A stretch of DNA of 64,000 bases, taken from the NCBI RefSeq assembly GCF_019733355.1, contig NZ_JAIHLQ010000005.1, positions 186,001 to 250,000 of the forward strand. Reading direction: 5' to 3'. Source of the DNA: Pseudomonas baetica (GTDB lineage: Bacteria > Pseudomonadota > Gammaproteobacteria > Pseudomonadales > Pseudomonadaceae). Below, piece by piece: positions 16,139-26,644 of the stretch; within the stretch, counting starts at the first letter, position 1, and the number at the start of each line of letters is the position of its first letter. A program made the translations under genes and the position numbers. The notes beneath the pieces are model-generated. The model searched no databases, had not been told where the DNA came from, and saw only the letters and a program-made list of their open reading frames with translations.

Positions 16139-19100
16139 TCAGTTGACCGTGACCTGACCGAGGGCGGCTTTCGCTTCCTGGGCTTGATGCTGTGGCGCGT
16201 ACACCTGAGTGAAACGCACCGGCGGCAGGTTGAACCGGCCCTTCTGCGAGAAGCGCACCAAATGGCGCAGACGCAACTCGCCGCTCAGGGCATCCACTGG
16301 CACCGCGTAGGCCAGTTGTCCCGGCTCGAAACGCGCCTTCTCCAGCGAGGTCGGTTCGGTGCCGTCCTTGCCCTGCAACTTGATGCCCCAGGTGGTGCGC
16401 TCGACATCGGCGCCCGGTGGCAGCGGCACTTCGAGCATGCCGTAGCGCAGCGGTTTGGGGGCTTTGCTGGTGAGGATCACTTCGTCCAGATACAGGCTGT
16501 CGCTGGACAGCGGTTTAGTGCCGACCGGCTCCAGTTTGAAAGTGAACGCTTCGTCGCCCGGCACCAATCGCGACAGGCGACGGGTGATGGTCACGGCCAT
16601 CGGATCGACGGCCGGTTGCTGGGTCTGGAAGCTCAGCGCCGCACGCAGCGGACGCTCTTGAGTGCCAGACACCGACAACACACTCGGCACCGGCGTCGCG
16701 CCCTGCCACGTCCAGAACATCTCGCCGGTTGCGCCGTAGTTTTTCTTCCAGCCCTCACCCGGCATCAGCGCGATGGTCGGCGACGCCTGCGCGATGCTGC
16801 GCTGCAACCAGCTCAGCGCCAGCGCACGTTCGAGGGTCGATTGCTGTGGCAGCAGACGTTGCAACAACGCCGTGGCACGGGCCTGATCAAACGCTTGCAG
16901 CGACAGGTTCAGCGCTTCGGCAAACGGCTGCGAGCTCACGGCCAGACGCTGTTGTGCCGCACCCACCTGTCGACTGAAGGTTTCAGGCAAGGAGACTTTC
17001 GATTGCGTGGCCAGCGAGGCGGTCAAGACCCGCGCCGCCGCCAGACCCAAAGCCGAATCCGGATCGCTCATCACCAGGCTGTCCTGGCCGTCGTCCATCA
17101 GCGTCTCGGCATTACCTTCACCGGCCTTTGCCAGATCCTCCATCAAACCGCTGAGCAACGTGTTGACCGGCAAGCGCATTTGCTTGGCGAACGACAATAT
17201 CAGCGCCCGTTTCAGCAACGGCGTGTTCGGCGCCTGTTTGGCGTAAACCTCCAACACTCGCTGCCAGTGCTCTGGCGGCAAGGTCAGTTCCAGCACCTGG
17301 CTGGCGTTCCAGTCAGCGTAGTAGGCGTACGCGGTGAGGAATGCATCGGGCTCACCGGCATAGCCCCACCAAGTGAAGCTCGCTGACGGCCCGGCCATTT
17401 GCACCAGACGTAGACGGCTGTTCTGCATGATCAGGCGCAAGCGATCACGGATCTGCGGGTTCGAGGCCAGCGACGGATAGGCGATGCTCAGCGGCAGCAA
17501 ACGGCTGGCCGTCTGCTCGACGCCGCCGTACGGGTAGCTCAGCAGATCGTCGAGGGCGGAACGGAACAGCGCTTGCGGGCTGTCATCCAGGCGCAGGCGA
17601 ATATCGGTGGCGTCCGCCGGCAGGCTCAACGCCGTGTCGCCGCTGGCTACATCAAGGCTTTGCGTCTGCGTCACTTGCCAGCCATCGCCGGTCGCGCTCA
17701 AGCGCACGGCCAAGGCATCAGCGATTTTGCCGTCCTGCACCAGTTCCGCTGTCCACTCGCCCGAAGCCAACGCAAATGCCGGCAGCGGCACATAGTTGAT
17801 GCCGTTATTCAGGGTCACCGGCAGGCGTTGTTCGGCGCCGGCGTAATGGGTCACCAGCTCAGCCTTGACCGGTTTCTCGGCCTGACTGAAAGCGAATACA
17901 CCGAGTTGCGGCTGATCGCCCTTACGGAATTTGCTCGGCCCGCTCCACTTCAGGTACAGCGGTTTTTCCGAACGGACGAACTGTTTCTTCTGCCCGACCT
18001 GACCGTCATCGGCAATCGCCCGGGCCGTGATGCGCCAGCGGGTCAGCGAGTCCGGCATTTTGAAAGTGAAACGGGTTTTGCCGTCGGCGCCGGTCAGCAA
18101 CTCTGGTTGCCATGCGGCGGTGTCGACGTCTTCGCGACGCGGACGCTCCAGCACTTTCACGCCACGCTCACTGCGGTTGGCCTTGCCCGGCGCGCCAGGA
18201 CTGCCCGGCAACGCCACGTCGTAACTGATGAACGACAGGCTGGCGCTGGTGCGCACGTTGTTGCGGCGCGGGTGGTAGAAGAACTGGTCGATGGTCGGCG
18301 CGACTTCCGGTTGCAGCGCGTAGACCATTTCATCGACGACGCTGACGGTCAGGTGCGCCGGTACGGCTTTGCCGGCGAACTGCGTGGTCAGGTCGACGGT
18401 GACGGTGTCGCCCGGCAGATACACCGTTTTGTCGGTGCTGATCGCCACGTCGATTTGCGGCGCGACCACTTTGATCCCGGCATTCTGGAAGCTGTACTGA
18501 CCGCCCTTGGTGTAGAGCACGGAGAAGGTCAGGTTCGGCGCAAAGTTGTCCTTCACCGGGATGCGTGCGCGGTATTGGGTGTCGCTGAGTTTTTCCAGTT
18601 TCAGCCAGTCGCCGCCCTTGGCCAACAGCGCGGTGGCTTCGACCTTGTCGCGCTCCAGCGACAGCAAGGCATCGCTGACCGGTTCCGGGAAGGTGATCAG
18701 CGCCAACGCTTCATCGCCGGCCTTGTACTCGGGTTTATCGAGGACAATTTCCACGGTGCCCGGCACGGCTTTGACGCCGTCGCCGGTGACCGAATGCGCA
18801 GTAGCGCCGAGGACGCGACCGTGCTGATCTTTCAAGGTCAGGTTGTAGGTGCCCGGACGTTCAAAAGCGAGGCTGAAGCCTTTATCGCTGGCCGCCAGTT
18901 TACCTTCGCCCGTGCTCTGATCCTCCAGACGCACCCAGCCATAAGTGCTCGGCGTCACGGCTTTGCTTTGCTCGCTGCCACCTTCGTTGGCGTAGCTGAA
19001 CGCGACTTTGTCGTTGACCGCACTGAAGCGTTGCGGCGCGCTCAAGCGAAAACTCGCGGCGCCACGGTCGATAAGGATTTCCTTGGTGGTCTTGACCCGA

Positions 19101-20713
19101 TACGCCGCTCCATCGCTGGCAAACACGGTGAGCATGTAGCGGCTCGGTTTGTCGGCGGCCGGCAGGTCGAGGCTGGCGTTGCCCTTGCTGTCGGTGGTCA
19201 ATTCGGTGCTGGTCAATTCCACCGGGAATTGCCCCAGGTATTGCAGTTCGTTGTCGACCATCGACAGTTGCTGGGCGCGCAGGCTCAGGGTCAGTTTGGC
19301 GTTGGCCACCGGTTTGCCGTCCGGGTACAGCAACACCAGACTGCCTTTGACCGGTTCGCCGGTGCGGTAATCCTGCTTGGCCAGATTCAGCGAGATTTCG
19401 AAGTGCGGCTTGATGTACTCCGCCACACGGAACGCACTGCTGTACGCCTGATCCTTGTAGTTGAAACGGAGTTCATAACCACCGGCCACGGCGTTGTCCG
19501 GCAACTGGAAACGGCCCTGAGTGCCGGCCTTCGAATCGAGCTTCAGATCCATTCGTTGCAGTTCGGTGCCGGTGGCGTCGAGCACGCTGACATTGACGTC
19601 CGCCGCACCCGGCAGCACCGAATCCCGTGCGTTCTTGAACTCACGACCGACGATCTTCAGCGACACCCAGTCGCCCGGGCGATACAACGGGCGGTCGGTG
19701 AACGCATAGAGCTTGGTGTCGTAGATTTCGCTGTCGTAATAGAAGTTTTCCGAAACGAACACCCCGCCCTCTTCGTCCTCGCCGATCACGAATGAACGCT
19801 CAGGGCTGACGTGTTTCAGGCGCAGCAAACCATCCGCATCAGTAGCACCGCTGCTCATCACGCCGAGGCCGTCAGTCCACAGCACATTGACCTTCGGCAC
19901 CGAACTGCCTTCATGTTTGCGCGCAGCCCAGACCAGTAATTCATCACCGGCAATTTTGCTCACAGCCACGGTGTTGGAGACGAAAACCATGGTGGTCGCG
20001 CGGTACTTGCCGATCAGCGCTTCGACCAAGTACAGACCGGGTTTCAGGTTGCCCAGCGGAATGTAGACGTTGCCCGGCGCGACGCTGACGAAATCGCTCG
20101 AAGACCCGGCCAGATTGACCCCGGCCGGCGGCTGGATCGGCTTGGCCTGCCACAGCGGATAACGGAACTGGCTGACCACCGGCAGACCCGGAATCAGCGC
20201 GAATTGCGGTTGCGCGTCATACGGGGTCGGTGCGGCGATGGCGTTGCCCATCTTCAGTTCCGGCACTTCCTCGGTGACCTGTTTGCGCGACTCGTAAGAG
20301 AACGCGCGCTGCATCACCCGCCGCGATTTGCGGTACCAGTTGTCCCACAGGTACGCGAGGGTATTGGACAGACCTTCGCCCTTGAACTGGCCATCGCTGA
20401 CCACGCGGTGCAGGTTCTTCTGGCGCTTGAGGAAATCCAGTGGCTTGTCGATGCGGTACACGCGAATGTCGGCGCCACCGTAGGGTTCCATGCGGAAACG
20501 ACGGTAGTCACGGCCCGGTGCTTCGAGGCGCACCATCGCCTGTTCGTCCGCCGCAAAACTGCTGTCGGCCAGCAGGAAGAAGCTTTCACCGGACACCGGC
20601 GTGTAGCCGCTCGGCTCCACCGAATCGTCGGCATTAACAGTCGCCAGCGGCAGCAGCAGTGCCAGCAACAGAGGAATTTTTGCGCAGAGTCGCAACATGC
20701 GGGCACCGGTCAT
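16139..20713 (-). CDS. yfaS: YfaS-like bacterial alpha-2-macroglobulin, thioester-less
   Basis: A 1524-residue periplasmic protein of the alpha-2-macroglobulin family, large protease-trapping proteins. The ATG at 20713 overlaps the yfaT stop (ATGA) and gives MTGARMLRL followed by a signal peptide ending near VNA-D; an ATG at 20698 is also possible. Repeated MG (fibronectin-like) domains fill the first two thirds, including [15 protein letters not shown] near residue 340. The region [15 protein letters not shown] near 1060 aligns with the thioester site PYGCLEQ of E. coli YfhM, but Gly replaces the Cys, so no thioester can form. This is the known difference between the YfaS and YfhM types. Length agrees with E. 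coli YfaS (about 1534). It probably acts with the flanking YfaT, YfaQ and YfaP proteins. Confidence 0.92.
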   Translation of the reverse strand: MTGARMLRLCAKIPLLLALLLPLATVNADDSVEPSGYTPVSGESFFLLADSSFAADEQAMVRLEAPGRDYRRFRMEPYGGADIRVYRIDKPLDFLKRQKNLHRVVSDGQFKGEGLSNTLAYLWDNWYRKSRRVMQRAFSYESRKQVTEEVPELKMGNAIAAPTPYDAQPQFALIPGLPVVSQFRYPLWQAKPIQPPAGVNLAGSSSDFVSVAPGNVYIPLGNLKPGLYLVEALIGKYRATTMVFVSNTVAVSKIAGDELLVWAARKHEGSSVPKVNVLWTDGLGVMSSGATDADGLLRLKHVSPERSFVIGEDEEGGVFVSENFYYDSEIYDTKLYAFTDRPLYRPGDWVSLKIVGREFKNARDSVLPGAADVNVSVLDATGTELQRMDLKLDSKAGTQGRFQLPDNAVAGGYELRFNYKDQAYSSAFRVAEYIKPHFEISLNLAKQDYRTGEPVKGSLVLLYPDGKPVANAKLTLSLRAQQLSMVDNELQYLGQFPVELTSTELTTDSKGNASLDLPAADKPSRYMLTVFASDGAAYRVKTTKEILIDRGAASFRLSAPQRFSAVNDKVAFSYANEGGSEQSKAVTPSTYGWVRLEDQSTGEGKLAASDKGFSLAFERPGTYNLTLKDQHGRVLGATAHSVTGDGVKAVPGTVEIVLDKPEYKAGDEALALITFPEPVSDALLSLERDKVEATALLAKGGDWLKLEKLSDTQYRARIPVKDNFAPNLTFSVLYTKGGQYSFQNAGIKVVAPQIDVAISTDKTVYLPGDTVTVDLTTQFAGKAVPAHLTVSVVDEMVYALQPEVAPTIDQFFYHPRRNNVRTSASLSFISYDVALPGSPGAPGKANRSERGVKVLERPRREDVDTAAWQPELLTGADGKTRFTFKMPDSLTRWRITARAIADDGQVGQKKQFVRSEKPLYLKWSGPSKFRKGDQPQLGVFAFSQAEKPVKAELVTHYAGAEQRLPVTLNNGINYVPLPAFALASGEWTAELVQDGKIADALAVRLSATGDGWQVTQTQSLDVASGDTALSLPADATDIRLRLDDSPQALFRSALDDLLSYPYGGVEQTASRLLPLSIAYPSLASNPQIRDRLRLIMQNSRLRLVQMAGPSASFTWWGYAGEPDAFLTAYAYYADWNASQVLELTLPPEHWQRVLEVYAKQAPNTPLLKRALILSFAKQMRLPVNTLLSGLMEDLAKAGEGNAETLMDDGQDSLVMSDPDSALGLAAARVLTASLATQSKVSLPETFSRQVGAAQQRLAVSSQPFAEALNLSLQAFDQARATALLQRLLPQQSTLERALALSWLQRSIAQASPTIALMPGEGWKKNYGATGEMFWTWQGATPVPSVLSVSGTQERPLRAALSFQTQQPAVDPMAVTITRRLSRLVPGDEAFTFKLEPVGTKPLSSDSLYLDEVILTSKAPKPLRYGMLEVPLPPGADVERTTWGIKLQGKDGTEPTSLEKARFEPGQLAYAVPVDALSGELRLRHLVRFSQKGRFNLPPVRFTQVYAPQHQAQEAKAALGQVTVN

Positions 20714-21360
20714 TGGGAGAGAAAGTTCAGTCGATAGACGCCGATGAAGTTGGGGTTGGCTGCGTCGGGTATCCATCGGGTGTCCTTCCATGTCATGAGT
20801 TGCTGCAGGCTTGCCGAACGCATGCCGTTGTCAGTGGGGGTGGTGGTGCCAGTGTGATAGGCGATGTAGCGGCCCATCCAGATCATCAGGTGCTGATCGT
20901 CGCCCTGATCGAAAAACATCAGGTCACCGGGGCGCGCCTGTGACACGTCGCGGCTGACCAGATGACTGTTGAACTGAATCAGTTTGATCGCGTTGACGTA
21001 CGGCCCGACCTTGCCGCCGCCCTGTTGCCATTGCTGGGCGAGCTTGCGCTGGTCATCGCTCAGCGACAGCTCCGGCGGCAGATAGCGGTTGGACAGGCCA
21101 TTGCTGCGCAGCCATTTGTTGTCATGGACTTTCAGCGCTTCGTTGGCAGCGAAACGCACCAGGCCGGCGCAGTCCTGCTGGTACCAACGCGGGCTCGGGC
21201 CCTGGCTCAGTTGCTCTTGGGCGATGCGTACGAACCAGGCACGAAAGACCTGGGACTGCGCCGGATCAAGCGCCGGTGCCTCCATGGCGCGGGCACCCGC
21301 GCTGAGCAACAGCGCGAGCAAGCCGAGGCTGCGGATCAGTGTCGTCACAGCGCTTTCCAT
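20710..21360 (-). CDS. yfaT: YfaT-like DUF1175 protein, NlpC/P60-like hydrolase
   Basis: A 216-residue protein from the ATG at 21360 (an ATG at 21375 adds five residues). An N-terminal signal or anchor ([15 protein letters not shown]) directs it to the periplasm. The core has the NlpC/P60 layout: nucleophile-like Cys64 in [10 protein letters not shown], the [11 protein letters not shown] strand near 142-152, His157 in [10 protein letters not shown] and His169. NlpC/P60 enzymes cut peptide bonds in the cell wall. The assignment of catalysis is by motif. It overlaps both yfaA and yfaS, as in E. coli. Confidence 0.85.
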   Translation of the reverse strand: MESAVTTLIRSLGLLALLLSAGARAMEAPALDPAQSQVFRAWFVRIAQEQLSQGPSPRWYQQDCAGLVRFAANEALKVHDNKWLRSNGLSNRYLPPELSLSDDQRKLAQQWQQGGGKVGPYVNAIKLIQFNSHLVSRDVSQARPGDLMFFDQGDDQHLMIWMGRYIAYHTGTTTPTDNGMRSASLQQLMTWKDTRWIPDAANPNFIGVYRLNFLSQ

Positions 21361-23057
21361 TCCAGCGGCAGCCATTGCCAGTGGCCGTCGGGCTCGCTGC
21401 CTTCGGGCAACGTCAGGGCATATTTGCCGTAACCGCCGAGGGTGCGCAGTTTCGGGATCAGGTAGGTTTGCGCGGCGTTGTAGAACACCGGTTCCATGTC
21501 CTGCGGCAGGCTGTCGAGGGTTTCCTGCTGCATCAGTTGCGCCATCGAGTCAGGGCCGAAATAGATCGGCATCAGTACGTCTTTGGGCAGCACATCGGCC
21601 ATCGGCGGGAAGCGTTTGTCGAGGGTGCCGAGCGCTTTGTCGACCAGTTTGTCGTCGAGGGAAAACAGCAGCGTCGAACCGTGGCGGGCGAGGCTGACGT
21701 TCATGAACGCCCGGCCACTGATCGCGTCCGGGTTCTCGGCGGTTTTTGCTGCGTATGGGCCGAAATTCGAGCTGACCTGACGCCGCCAGACGTGGCTTTG
21801 GCCTTCTTGCTTCTCGATCACCGGGAAGACACTTTCTTCGACGTTTGGCTCGAAGGCGCCGACCATCGAGCCAAACAGTTTGCCGAGATCGCCGTCGAGT
21901 TTGCTGTTGTCCTCATCCTTCAAACTGGCGACCAACAATGGCGTGTACAGCCGCGAATCGGCGTACCAGCAAAGGCCCGCCGCGCCAGCCACGTGCTCGG
22001 TGAGTGTCTGCGCTACCGCCTCTTCGGCGCCGAGTTTCACCAGCAGCGGTTTCTGCGGTTCGGCCGCCACCGGCAAGGTCACACAGGCACTGGCGCCCAG
22101 CGGCATGGCTCGCCACACCGGTTTGAAATCGAAGTCCGGCTGGTTGTCCAGTTCGTCCATGGCCAGGTAGCTGTGCCAGCCCTTGTCGTCCATGTCGAAA
22201 CGCAGCCCGGCGAAGTTCGGGATAAAGCGCTGATACCCCATGGCGAGCACGCTGGAATTCACCGACAGGCGTTGTTTGATCTCTGGCGCCTTGGCCGGCA
22301 AGCCGAACGCTTGCGGGAACAGTTTGTCGCCATTGAGCAGTGCCGCCAGCGCTTGAGGCGAAACGTGCCCCCACTCTTCGGACGGGCCGTTTTCTGCCTC
22401 GTAGTATTTCGAAGGGTTGGACAGCACCACCAGTTTGTCGCCGTGCGAGGCGAACAACAGGGATTTACTGGCGTTGTAGCTGAGCTGATAAAGCGGCACC
22501 TCGTCGCTGCCGACTTCAAGTTTGCCGAACACGCTGAGTTGCGTGTCATCCAGCGCCACTTTCGCCAGCGGCTCCAGCATTTTCGCCAGCCCGCCGCGAT
22601 CCATCACCAACAGGAAATCCTTCAACCGGCCATCAGCCCCGCGCCATAGCGCTACGTCTGCCGGTTGATCAAAAAGCTGTTCGATCAGGCTGTCCTGCAA
22701 TTTCAGATCATGCTCGTAGATGATCCGGCGCAGGCTGCCGATCAGCCCGAGTCGGTCGCCGTGGGTTTCGTAATAGAAGACGAAATCTTCGGTGAGCGTG
22801 GCTTTGAGGAACGGCACCGTCAGCAGGTCTTTGGGCAACTGGCTCAGGGAGCGGGTTTCCAGCAGCGCATCGGGACGGCTCAGGCCGAGCTTGTCACTGG
22901 CAAGCTCGGCCGGCGGTGTTTTGGGCTTGAGCAGCAGCCAGCCAAAACCACCCGCCACGCCGGCCACCAGGCATAGCCCGATCAGCAGCGCCGGCCAGCG
23001 TCGGGAAGGTTTGCCGGCCGGTGTCGGGACGGCCGGAGAAGCAGCGTTATCACTCAT
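21345..23057 (-). CDS. yfaA: YfaA-like DUF2138 membrane-anchored periplasmic protein
   Basis: A 570-residue DUF2138 protein. The ATG at 23057 is preferred to a GTG two codons upstream. After a short basic cytoplasmic tail (residues 1-25, GKPSRRW), one transmembrane helix (about 26-46, [21 protein letters not shown]) anchors a large periplasmic domain. No catalytic motif was recognised. It is encoded between the promoter-proximal yfaP-like gene and yfaT, matching the E. coli order from yfaA onward. Function is unknown; the operon suggests a scaffold or partner for the alpha-2-macroglobulin. Confidence 0.82.
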   Translation of the reverse strand: MSDNAASPAVPTPAGKPSRRWPALLIGLCLVAGVAGGFGWLLLKPKTPPAELASDKLGLSRPDALLETRSLSQLPKDLLTVPFLKATLTEDFVFYYETHGDRLGLIGSLRRIIYEHDLKLQDSLIEQLFDQPADVALWRGADGRLKDFLLVMDRGGLAKMLEPLAKVALDDTQLSVFGKLEVGSDEVPLYQLSYNASKSLLFASHGDKLVVLSNPSKYYEAENGPSEEWGHVSPQALAALLNGDKLFPQAFGLPAKAPEIKQRLSVNSSVLAMGYQRFIPNFAGLRFDMDDKGWHSYLAMDELDNQPDFDFKPVWRAMPLGASACVTLPVAAEPQKPLLVKLGAEEAVAQTLTEHVAGAAGLCWYADSRLYTPLLVASLKDEDNSKLDGDLGKLFGSMVGAFEPNVEESVFPVIEKQEGQSHVWRRQVSSNFGPYAAKTAENPDAISGRAFMNVSLARHGSTLLFSLDDKLVDKALGTLDKRFPPMADVLPKDVLMPIYFGPDSMAQLMQQETLDSLPQDMEPVFYNAAQTYLIPKLRTLGGYGKYALTLPEGSEPDGHWQWLPLEWKAL

Positions 23058-23095
23058 ATTCACAAAACCCGAAGTTCATCCGTGTTGCGGGATGC

Positions 23096-23887
23096 TTAAT
23101 AGTTGAAAGTCTTGACCAGCAGCAGATCACCGATCGCCCGCAGGGGCACGATGAACGTCTCGCGTTTTTCGTCGACAGTGTTTTCGTTGAGTACCAGCGT
23201 GATTTGCGAGGTGATCACCTCGTTCTGGTTGCTGGTCTCCTCGAAGTTATAGCCGCCGTTGCCGAAGTTGCCCCAATAGTTGACGTAAACCAGATAGGTA
23301 CCGTGCAACGGAGCCGTCATGGTGAACATTTCCGGGCCGGGGCCATCGACGCCATCCGGGTCCAGACCGCCGCCATTGCTCAGCGCCGGCCGCGCCCAGA
23401 ACGCATGTTGGCCGTCGGGCGTGACAATGTGCAGATCGAGTTCGGCTTTCGGATCGTCCCACCCCAAGACAAGACGAATTCTCGCCGGCGTGCGCAGGTT
23501 ATTTGCTTCATAAAATTGCACGCGCTTGAGCGACTGGCCCTCGGCGCTGATCACTTCGACACTGTTGGAACCGGCGCCGAACGCGTACGGCCGGGCGAAA
23601 CGGCCCTGGTCATCGGTGTACAAATTCAGCGGATTGCCATTCACGGCGAGACTGTGCGGCGGGCGCATGTGACCGATGGCCTTGAGCTGGCCTTGAATCA
23701 TCGTGCGATTGCGCTGGATACCGCGATCGATCGGCGGCGTCGGATAGGCGACTTGCGGGTTTTCGCTGCGATCAAGCAACCCGTGATAGCGCCAGCCGCC
23801 CACCGGTTCCGACAACTCGGCACTCGGCGCAGCCCACAGCGCAGGCGCACAGGCCAACCCGATCAGCAGCCAAAGAAATGAACGCAT
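23096..23887 (-). CDS. Second YfaP-like secreted DUF2135 protein (first gene of yfa operon)
   Basis: A 263-residue protein with a signal peptide (MRSFLWLLIGLACAPALWA-A) and a DUF2135 domain at about 135-235 (RIRLVLGWDDPKAELDLHIVTPDG; YLVYVNYWGNFGNGGYNFEE). It is a clear paralogue of the last gene at 13702-14514: both share EPVGGWR/TPVGGWR near the N-terminus, SNSVEV in the middle and IVPLRAIGDLLLVKTF-type ends. E. coli has one yfaP, so this operon is bracketed by two copies. It is the first gene, and the operon promoter should lie in the 23888-24060 region. Confidence 0.85.
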   Translation of the reverse strand: MRSFLWLLIGLACAPALWAAPSAELSEPVGGWRYHGLLDRSENPQVAYPTPPIDRGIQRNRTMIQGQLKAIGHMRPPHSLAVNGNPLNLYTDDQGRFARPYAFGAGSNSVEVISAEGQSLKRVQFYEANNLRTPARIRLVLGWDDPKAELDLHIVTPDGQHAFWARPALSNGGGLDPDGVDGPGPEMFTMTAPLHGTYLVYVNYWGNFGNGGYNFEETSNQNEVITSQITLVLNENTVDEKRETFIVPLRAIGDLLLVKTFNY

Positions 23888-24168
23888 GTAACGCCTCCTG
23901 CCATGCCTGAACGAAACCTTGCACCCGATCCTCGGTACTTCACAGCGGTGGAAACTGCGTTTCGTCTGAAAGACCCGTGACTGCCAGGTCGTAGAAGGCG
24001 CGAAGAGTAGCGATTTAGTAGTTTTTTAACAATCGGATACATCTGCTTTTGCGGTGGGAATCACGTCTTCTTGGTGGACGGTGAGCCGAATAGCCGTCAT
24101 ATTCGGCTCACTAAATGAGCCGAATAGCATTTCTATTCGGCTCACGTCCCTATTACAGGCAATAACCG
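23888..24168. other. Divergent intergenic region between the yfa operon and fic
   Basis: These 281 bases separate two divergent genes. The half nearer the yfa operon (23888-24060) has no repeat or clear promoter that could be fixed; an AT-rich TTTAGTAGTTTTTTAACAATC stretch near 24016-24036 is the best promoter candidate. The half nearer fic holds the four-half-site operator described separately. Confidence 0.45.
24081..24144. promoter_or_regulatory. Tandem inverted repeats (four TGAGCCGAATA half-sites) upstream of fic
   Basis: Two inverted repeats follow one another. The first is GTGAGCCGAATA (24081-24092), a 7-base loop, then TATTCGGCTCAC (24100-24111). The second is TGAGCCGAATAG (24116-24127), a 5-base loop, then CTATTCGGCTCA (24133-24144). 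Equivalent half-sites in the two repeats are 34 bases apart. They end 24 bases before the fic start, so a bound protein would cover its promoter. The C-terminal winged helix of the Fic protein makes self-regulation plausible. Confidence 0.65.
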
Positions 24169-25314
24169 ATGACGACTCAATGGATCTGGCAGCAGCCGGA
24201 TTGGCCCGATTTCAACTGGCAGGCAGAACACCTGGCACCACTTTTACGCGAATGCGTACAGGCACAAGGCCAATTGATGGGCATGGCCGGATCCGTCGGC
24301 AACTCGCTGACGGCTCAAACCGAACTCGACGCACTGCTGCAAAACATCGTGACCTCTTCGGCCATTGAGGGTGAGCAGTTGAATGTCGGCTCGGTGCGCT
24401 CGTCATTGGCTCGACGCCTGGGGCTGGAGTTGCCCGATAGCGATAAAGTCAGTCAACTTAGCGAAGGACTGGCACAACTGATGTTCGACGCCACCCGGCG
24501 CTTCGCCGAACCACTGACGCTGGATCGATTACTGGAATGGCATCAATGGCTGTTTCCGGATCAGGTAAGTGACTTCAGCACGAGGTCGATGCATGTCGGT
24601 GCGCTTCGCGGTGACGAGCCGATGCAGGTAGTTTCCGGTCGTCTCGACCGCCCCACTGTGCATTTCGAGGCCCCTGCGCGCCAAGGTCTTGAGCGGCAAG
24701 TGGATAAATTTCTCGCTTGGTTCGAGGCCAGCCAGCATCAAACAGCGCTGGATCCATTGCTGCGTGCTGGCATCGCTCATTTCTGGTTTGTCACGCTGCA
24801 TCCGTTTGATGACGGCAATGGTCGCCTTACTCGCACCCTTACCGATCTGGCGCTGGCGCAAGGTGAAGCGCAGGCCATCCGGTTTTACGCGATGTCGGCC
24901 AGCATTCTCGATGACCGTAACGGCTACTATCGAGTGCTCGAGGCCAGTCAAAAGGACACGCTGGACGTTACCCAATGGCTCACTTGGTTTCTGCAGACTC
25001 TTTTACGCAGTCTGCAACAAGCCATGGCGCGGATCGAAAGCGTGCTGGGCAAAACACGCTTCTGGCAGGCACACCATGAATCCGAGCTTTCGGTGGAACA
25101 GAGTAAAGTGCTCAATCGTTTGCTCGACGGTGGAGAGTGCGGGTTCGAACACGGTATCAGCTCGGCGCAGTATCAGGCGGTGGCCAAGGTTTCCAAAGCC
25201 ACAGCGACGCGACATCTGGCGTATCTGCTGGAGAAGGGTTGCCTGCAGCGTATGCCCGGAGGCGGACGGAGCACGCGATACAAAATCAATTACCCGGACA
25301 ATCCCTCAAACTGA
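24169..25314 (+). CDS. Fic-family (DUF4172) protein, predicted nucleotidyltransferase with C-terminal winged helix
   Basis: A 381-residue protein of the Fic family, which usually transfers AMP from ATP to protein hydroxyl groups. The N-terminal DUF4172 region (about 1-85, starting MTTQWIWQQPDWPDFNW) contains the inhibitory-helix motif SSAIEG near residues 62-68, which in class II Fic proteins blocks ATP until relieved. The catalytic loop HPFDDGNGRLTR lies at about 211-222 with all key residues (His, Asn, Arg). A winged helix (about 330-380, VSKATATRHLAYLLEKG and RSTRYKI) could bind DNA. The gene stands alone after the yfa operon; the ribosome binding site is weak (ACAGGC). The target protein is unknown. 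Confidence 0.9.
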   Translation: MTTQWIWQQPDWPDFNWQAEHLAPLLRECVQAQGQLMGMAGSVGNSLTAQTELDALLQNIVTSSAIEGEQLNVGSVRSSLARRLGLELPDSDKVSQLSEGLAQLMFDATRRFAEPLTLDRLLEWHQWLFPDQVSDFSTRSMHVGALRGDEPMQVVSGRLDRPTVHFEAPARQGLERQVDKFLAWFEASQHQTALDPLLRAGIAHFWFVTLHPFDDGNGRLTRTLTDLALAQGEAQAIRFYAMSASILDDRNGYYRVLEASQKDTLDVTQWLTWFLQTLLRSLQQAMARIESVLGKTRFWQAHHESELSVEQSKVLNRLLDGGECGFEHGISSAQYQAVAKVSKATATRHLAYLLEKGCLQRMPGGGRSTRYKINYPDNPSN

Positions 25315-25426
25315 CCACTGACGTCTGTAGTGAGGAGATAAGGGTCGGCCGCGCCCCGCTCATTTGCCCATAAACCCCCTATCTGCTAGTGTCGCGCCGG
25401 TTTAACGTCAACCGGAAATAGCCGCC

Positions 25427-25669
25427 ATGGCCCGCAAAAAAGCTGCACTGGATTTCGAACAGTCCCTCGCCGACCTGCAAACATTGGTCGAGCGTCTGGA
25501 GAACGGTGAATTGTCGCTGGAAGACTCGCTGACCGCTTTCGAGCAGGGCATCGGGCTGACCCGTGACTGCCAGGCAGCGCTGGCCCAAGCCGAGCAAAAG
25601 GTACAAGTGCTGCTGGAGCGTGATGGCGAACTCGCCGAGGAACCCTTCGACGCGGAACAGCCAGAATGA
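25427..25669 (+). CDS. xseB: Exodeoxyribonuclease VII small subunit
   Basis: An 80-residue small subunit of exonuclease VII, which with XseA degrades single-stranded DNA. The family pattern is clear: [28 protein letters not shown], then FEQGI and [12 protein letters not shown]. Length is normal. It is the first gene of the conserved xseB-ispA-dxs block, with a 4-base ATGA overlap into ispA. A GGAAAT-type ribosome binding site precedes the ATG. xseA is not in the window. Confidence 0.96.
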   Translation: MARKKAALDFEQSLADLQTLVERLENGELSLEDSLTAFEQGIGLTRDCQAALAQAEQKVQVLLERDGELAEEPFDAEQPE

Positions 25670-26553
25670 TTGCAGCGTATTCGGCGACCAGCCAGGCCCG
25701 GGTCAACGCGGCACTGCAAAGCCTGTTCGACGCCCCGTTGCCGGAACTGGCGCGCCTCTATGAGGCCATGCGCTACAGCGTGATGAACGGCGGCAAACGC
25801 GTGCGTCCACTGTTGGCCTACGCCGCGTGTGAAGCGCTCGGTGGCAAAGCTGAGCAGGCCAACGGCGCAGCGTGCGCCGTTGAACTGATCCACGCTTACT
25901 CGCTGGTGCACGACGATTTGCCGGCAATGGACGATGACGATCTGCGTCGCGGCCAGCCGACCACGCACAAAAAATTCGATGAAGCCTGCGCGATACTCGC
26001 CGGTGACGGCTTGCAAAGCCTGGCGTTCAGCGCCCTGCTCGCCCCCCACCTGAGCGATCTGAGTGCCGACATTCGCCTGCAAATGGTCACTGCGCTGGCT
26101 CACGCCGCAGGCCCGGCGGGCATGGTCGGTGGCCAAGCCATCGACCTCGGCTCGGTGGGGCTGAAGCTCGATCAGCAAGCCCTCGAACAAATGCACCGGC
26201 ACAAGACCGGCGCGCTGATCGAAGTCAGCATCAAACTCGGCGCCCTGGCCAGCAGCCGTGCCGAGCCGGATGAACTCAAGGCCCTGCAGACTTATGCACA
26301 AGCCATCGGTCTGGCTTTTCAGGTGCAGGACGACATCCTCGACGTCGAAAGCGATACCGCCACCCTCGGCAAGCGCCAGGGCGCCGACATTGCCCGTGAC
26401 AAGCCGACCTACCCGGCCCTGCTGGGTCTGGACGCGGCCAAGGCCTATGCCCTGGAGTTGCGCGATCAGGCTCTGCACGCCCTGCGACCGTTTGACGCGG
26501 CAGCCGAGCCTTTGCGCGAGCTGGCCCGGTATATCGTCGAGCGCCGCCACTGA
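25666..26553 (+). CDS. ispA: Farnesyl diphosphate synthase (polyprenyl synthetase)
   Basis: A 295-residue enzyme that condenses isopentenyl and dimethylallyl/geranyl diphosphates to farnesyl diphosphate, precursor of undecaprenyl phosphate and quinone side chains. The first Asp-rich motif is [14 protein letters not shown] (near residue 83) and the second is VQDDILD (near 220). GGKRVRP at 36-42 is the substrate-binding segment. Length is typical. It lies between xseB (overlap) and dxs, so the genes making isoprenoid precursor and product are cotranscribed. Confidence 0.96.
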   Translation: MIAAYSATSQARVNAALQSLFDAPLPELARLYEAMRYSVMNGGKRVRPLLAYAACEALGGKAEQANGAACAVELIHAYSLVHDDLPAMDDDDLRRGQPTTHKKFDEACAILAGDGLQSLAFSALLAPHLSDLSADIRLQMVTALAHAAGPAGMVGGQAIDLGSVGLKLDQQALEQMHRHKTGALIEVSIKLGALASSRAEPDELKALQTYAQAIGLAFQVQDDILDVESDTATLGKRQGADIARDKPTYPALLGLDAAKAYALELRDQALHALRPFDAAAEPLRELARYIVERRH

Positions 26554-26644
26554 CGGCATATCCGCCAAAGAAGACCAACGCGTGGGCAGGGGGCGATGCA
26601 TCAGGTAAACTGCCGCCTCTTCTATACCTATAACGATTCGCCTG

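Noticed and set aside
17573..19795. 740-codon plus-strand open frame opposite yfaS
   Set aside because: It is a shadow of the GC-rich yfaS coding strand: no ribosome binding site, no domain, and composition dominated by Arg, Gly, Val and Gln as expected from reversed codons.
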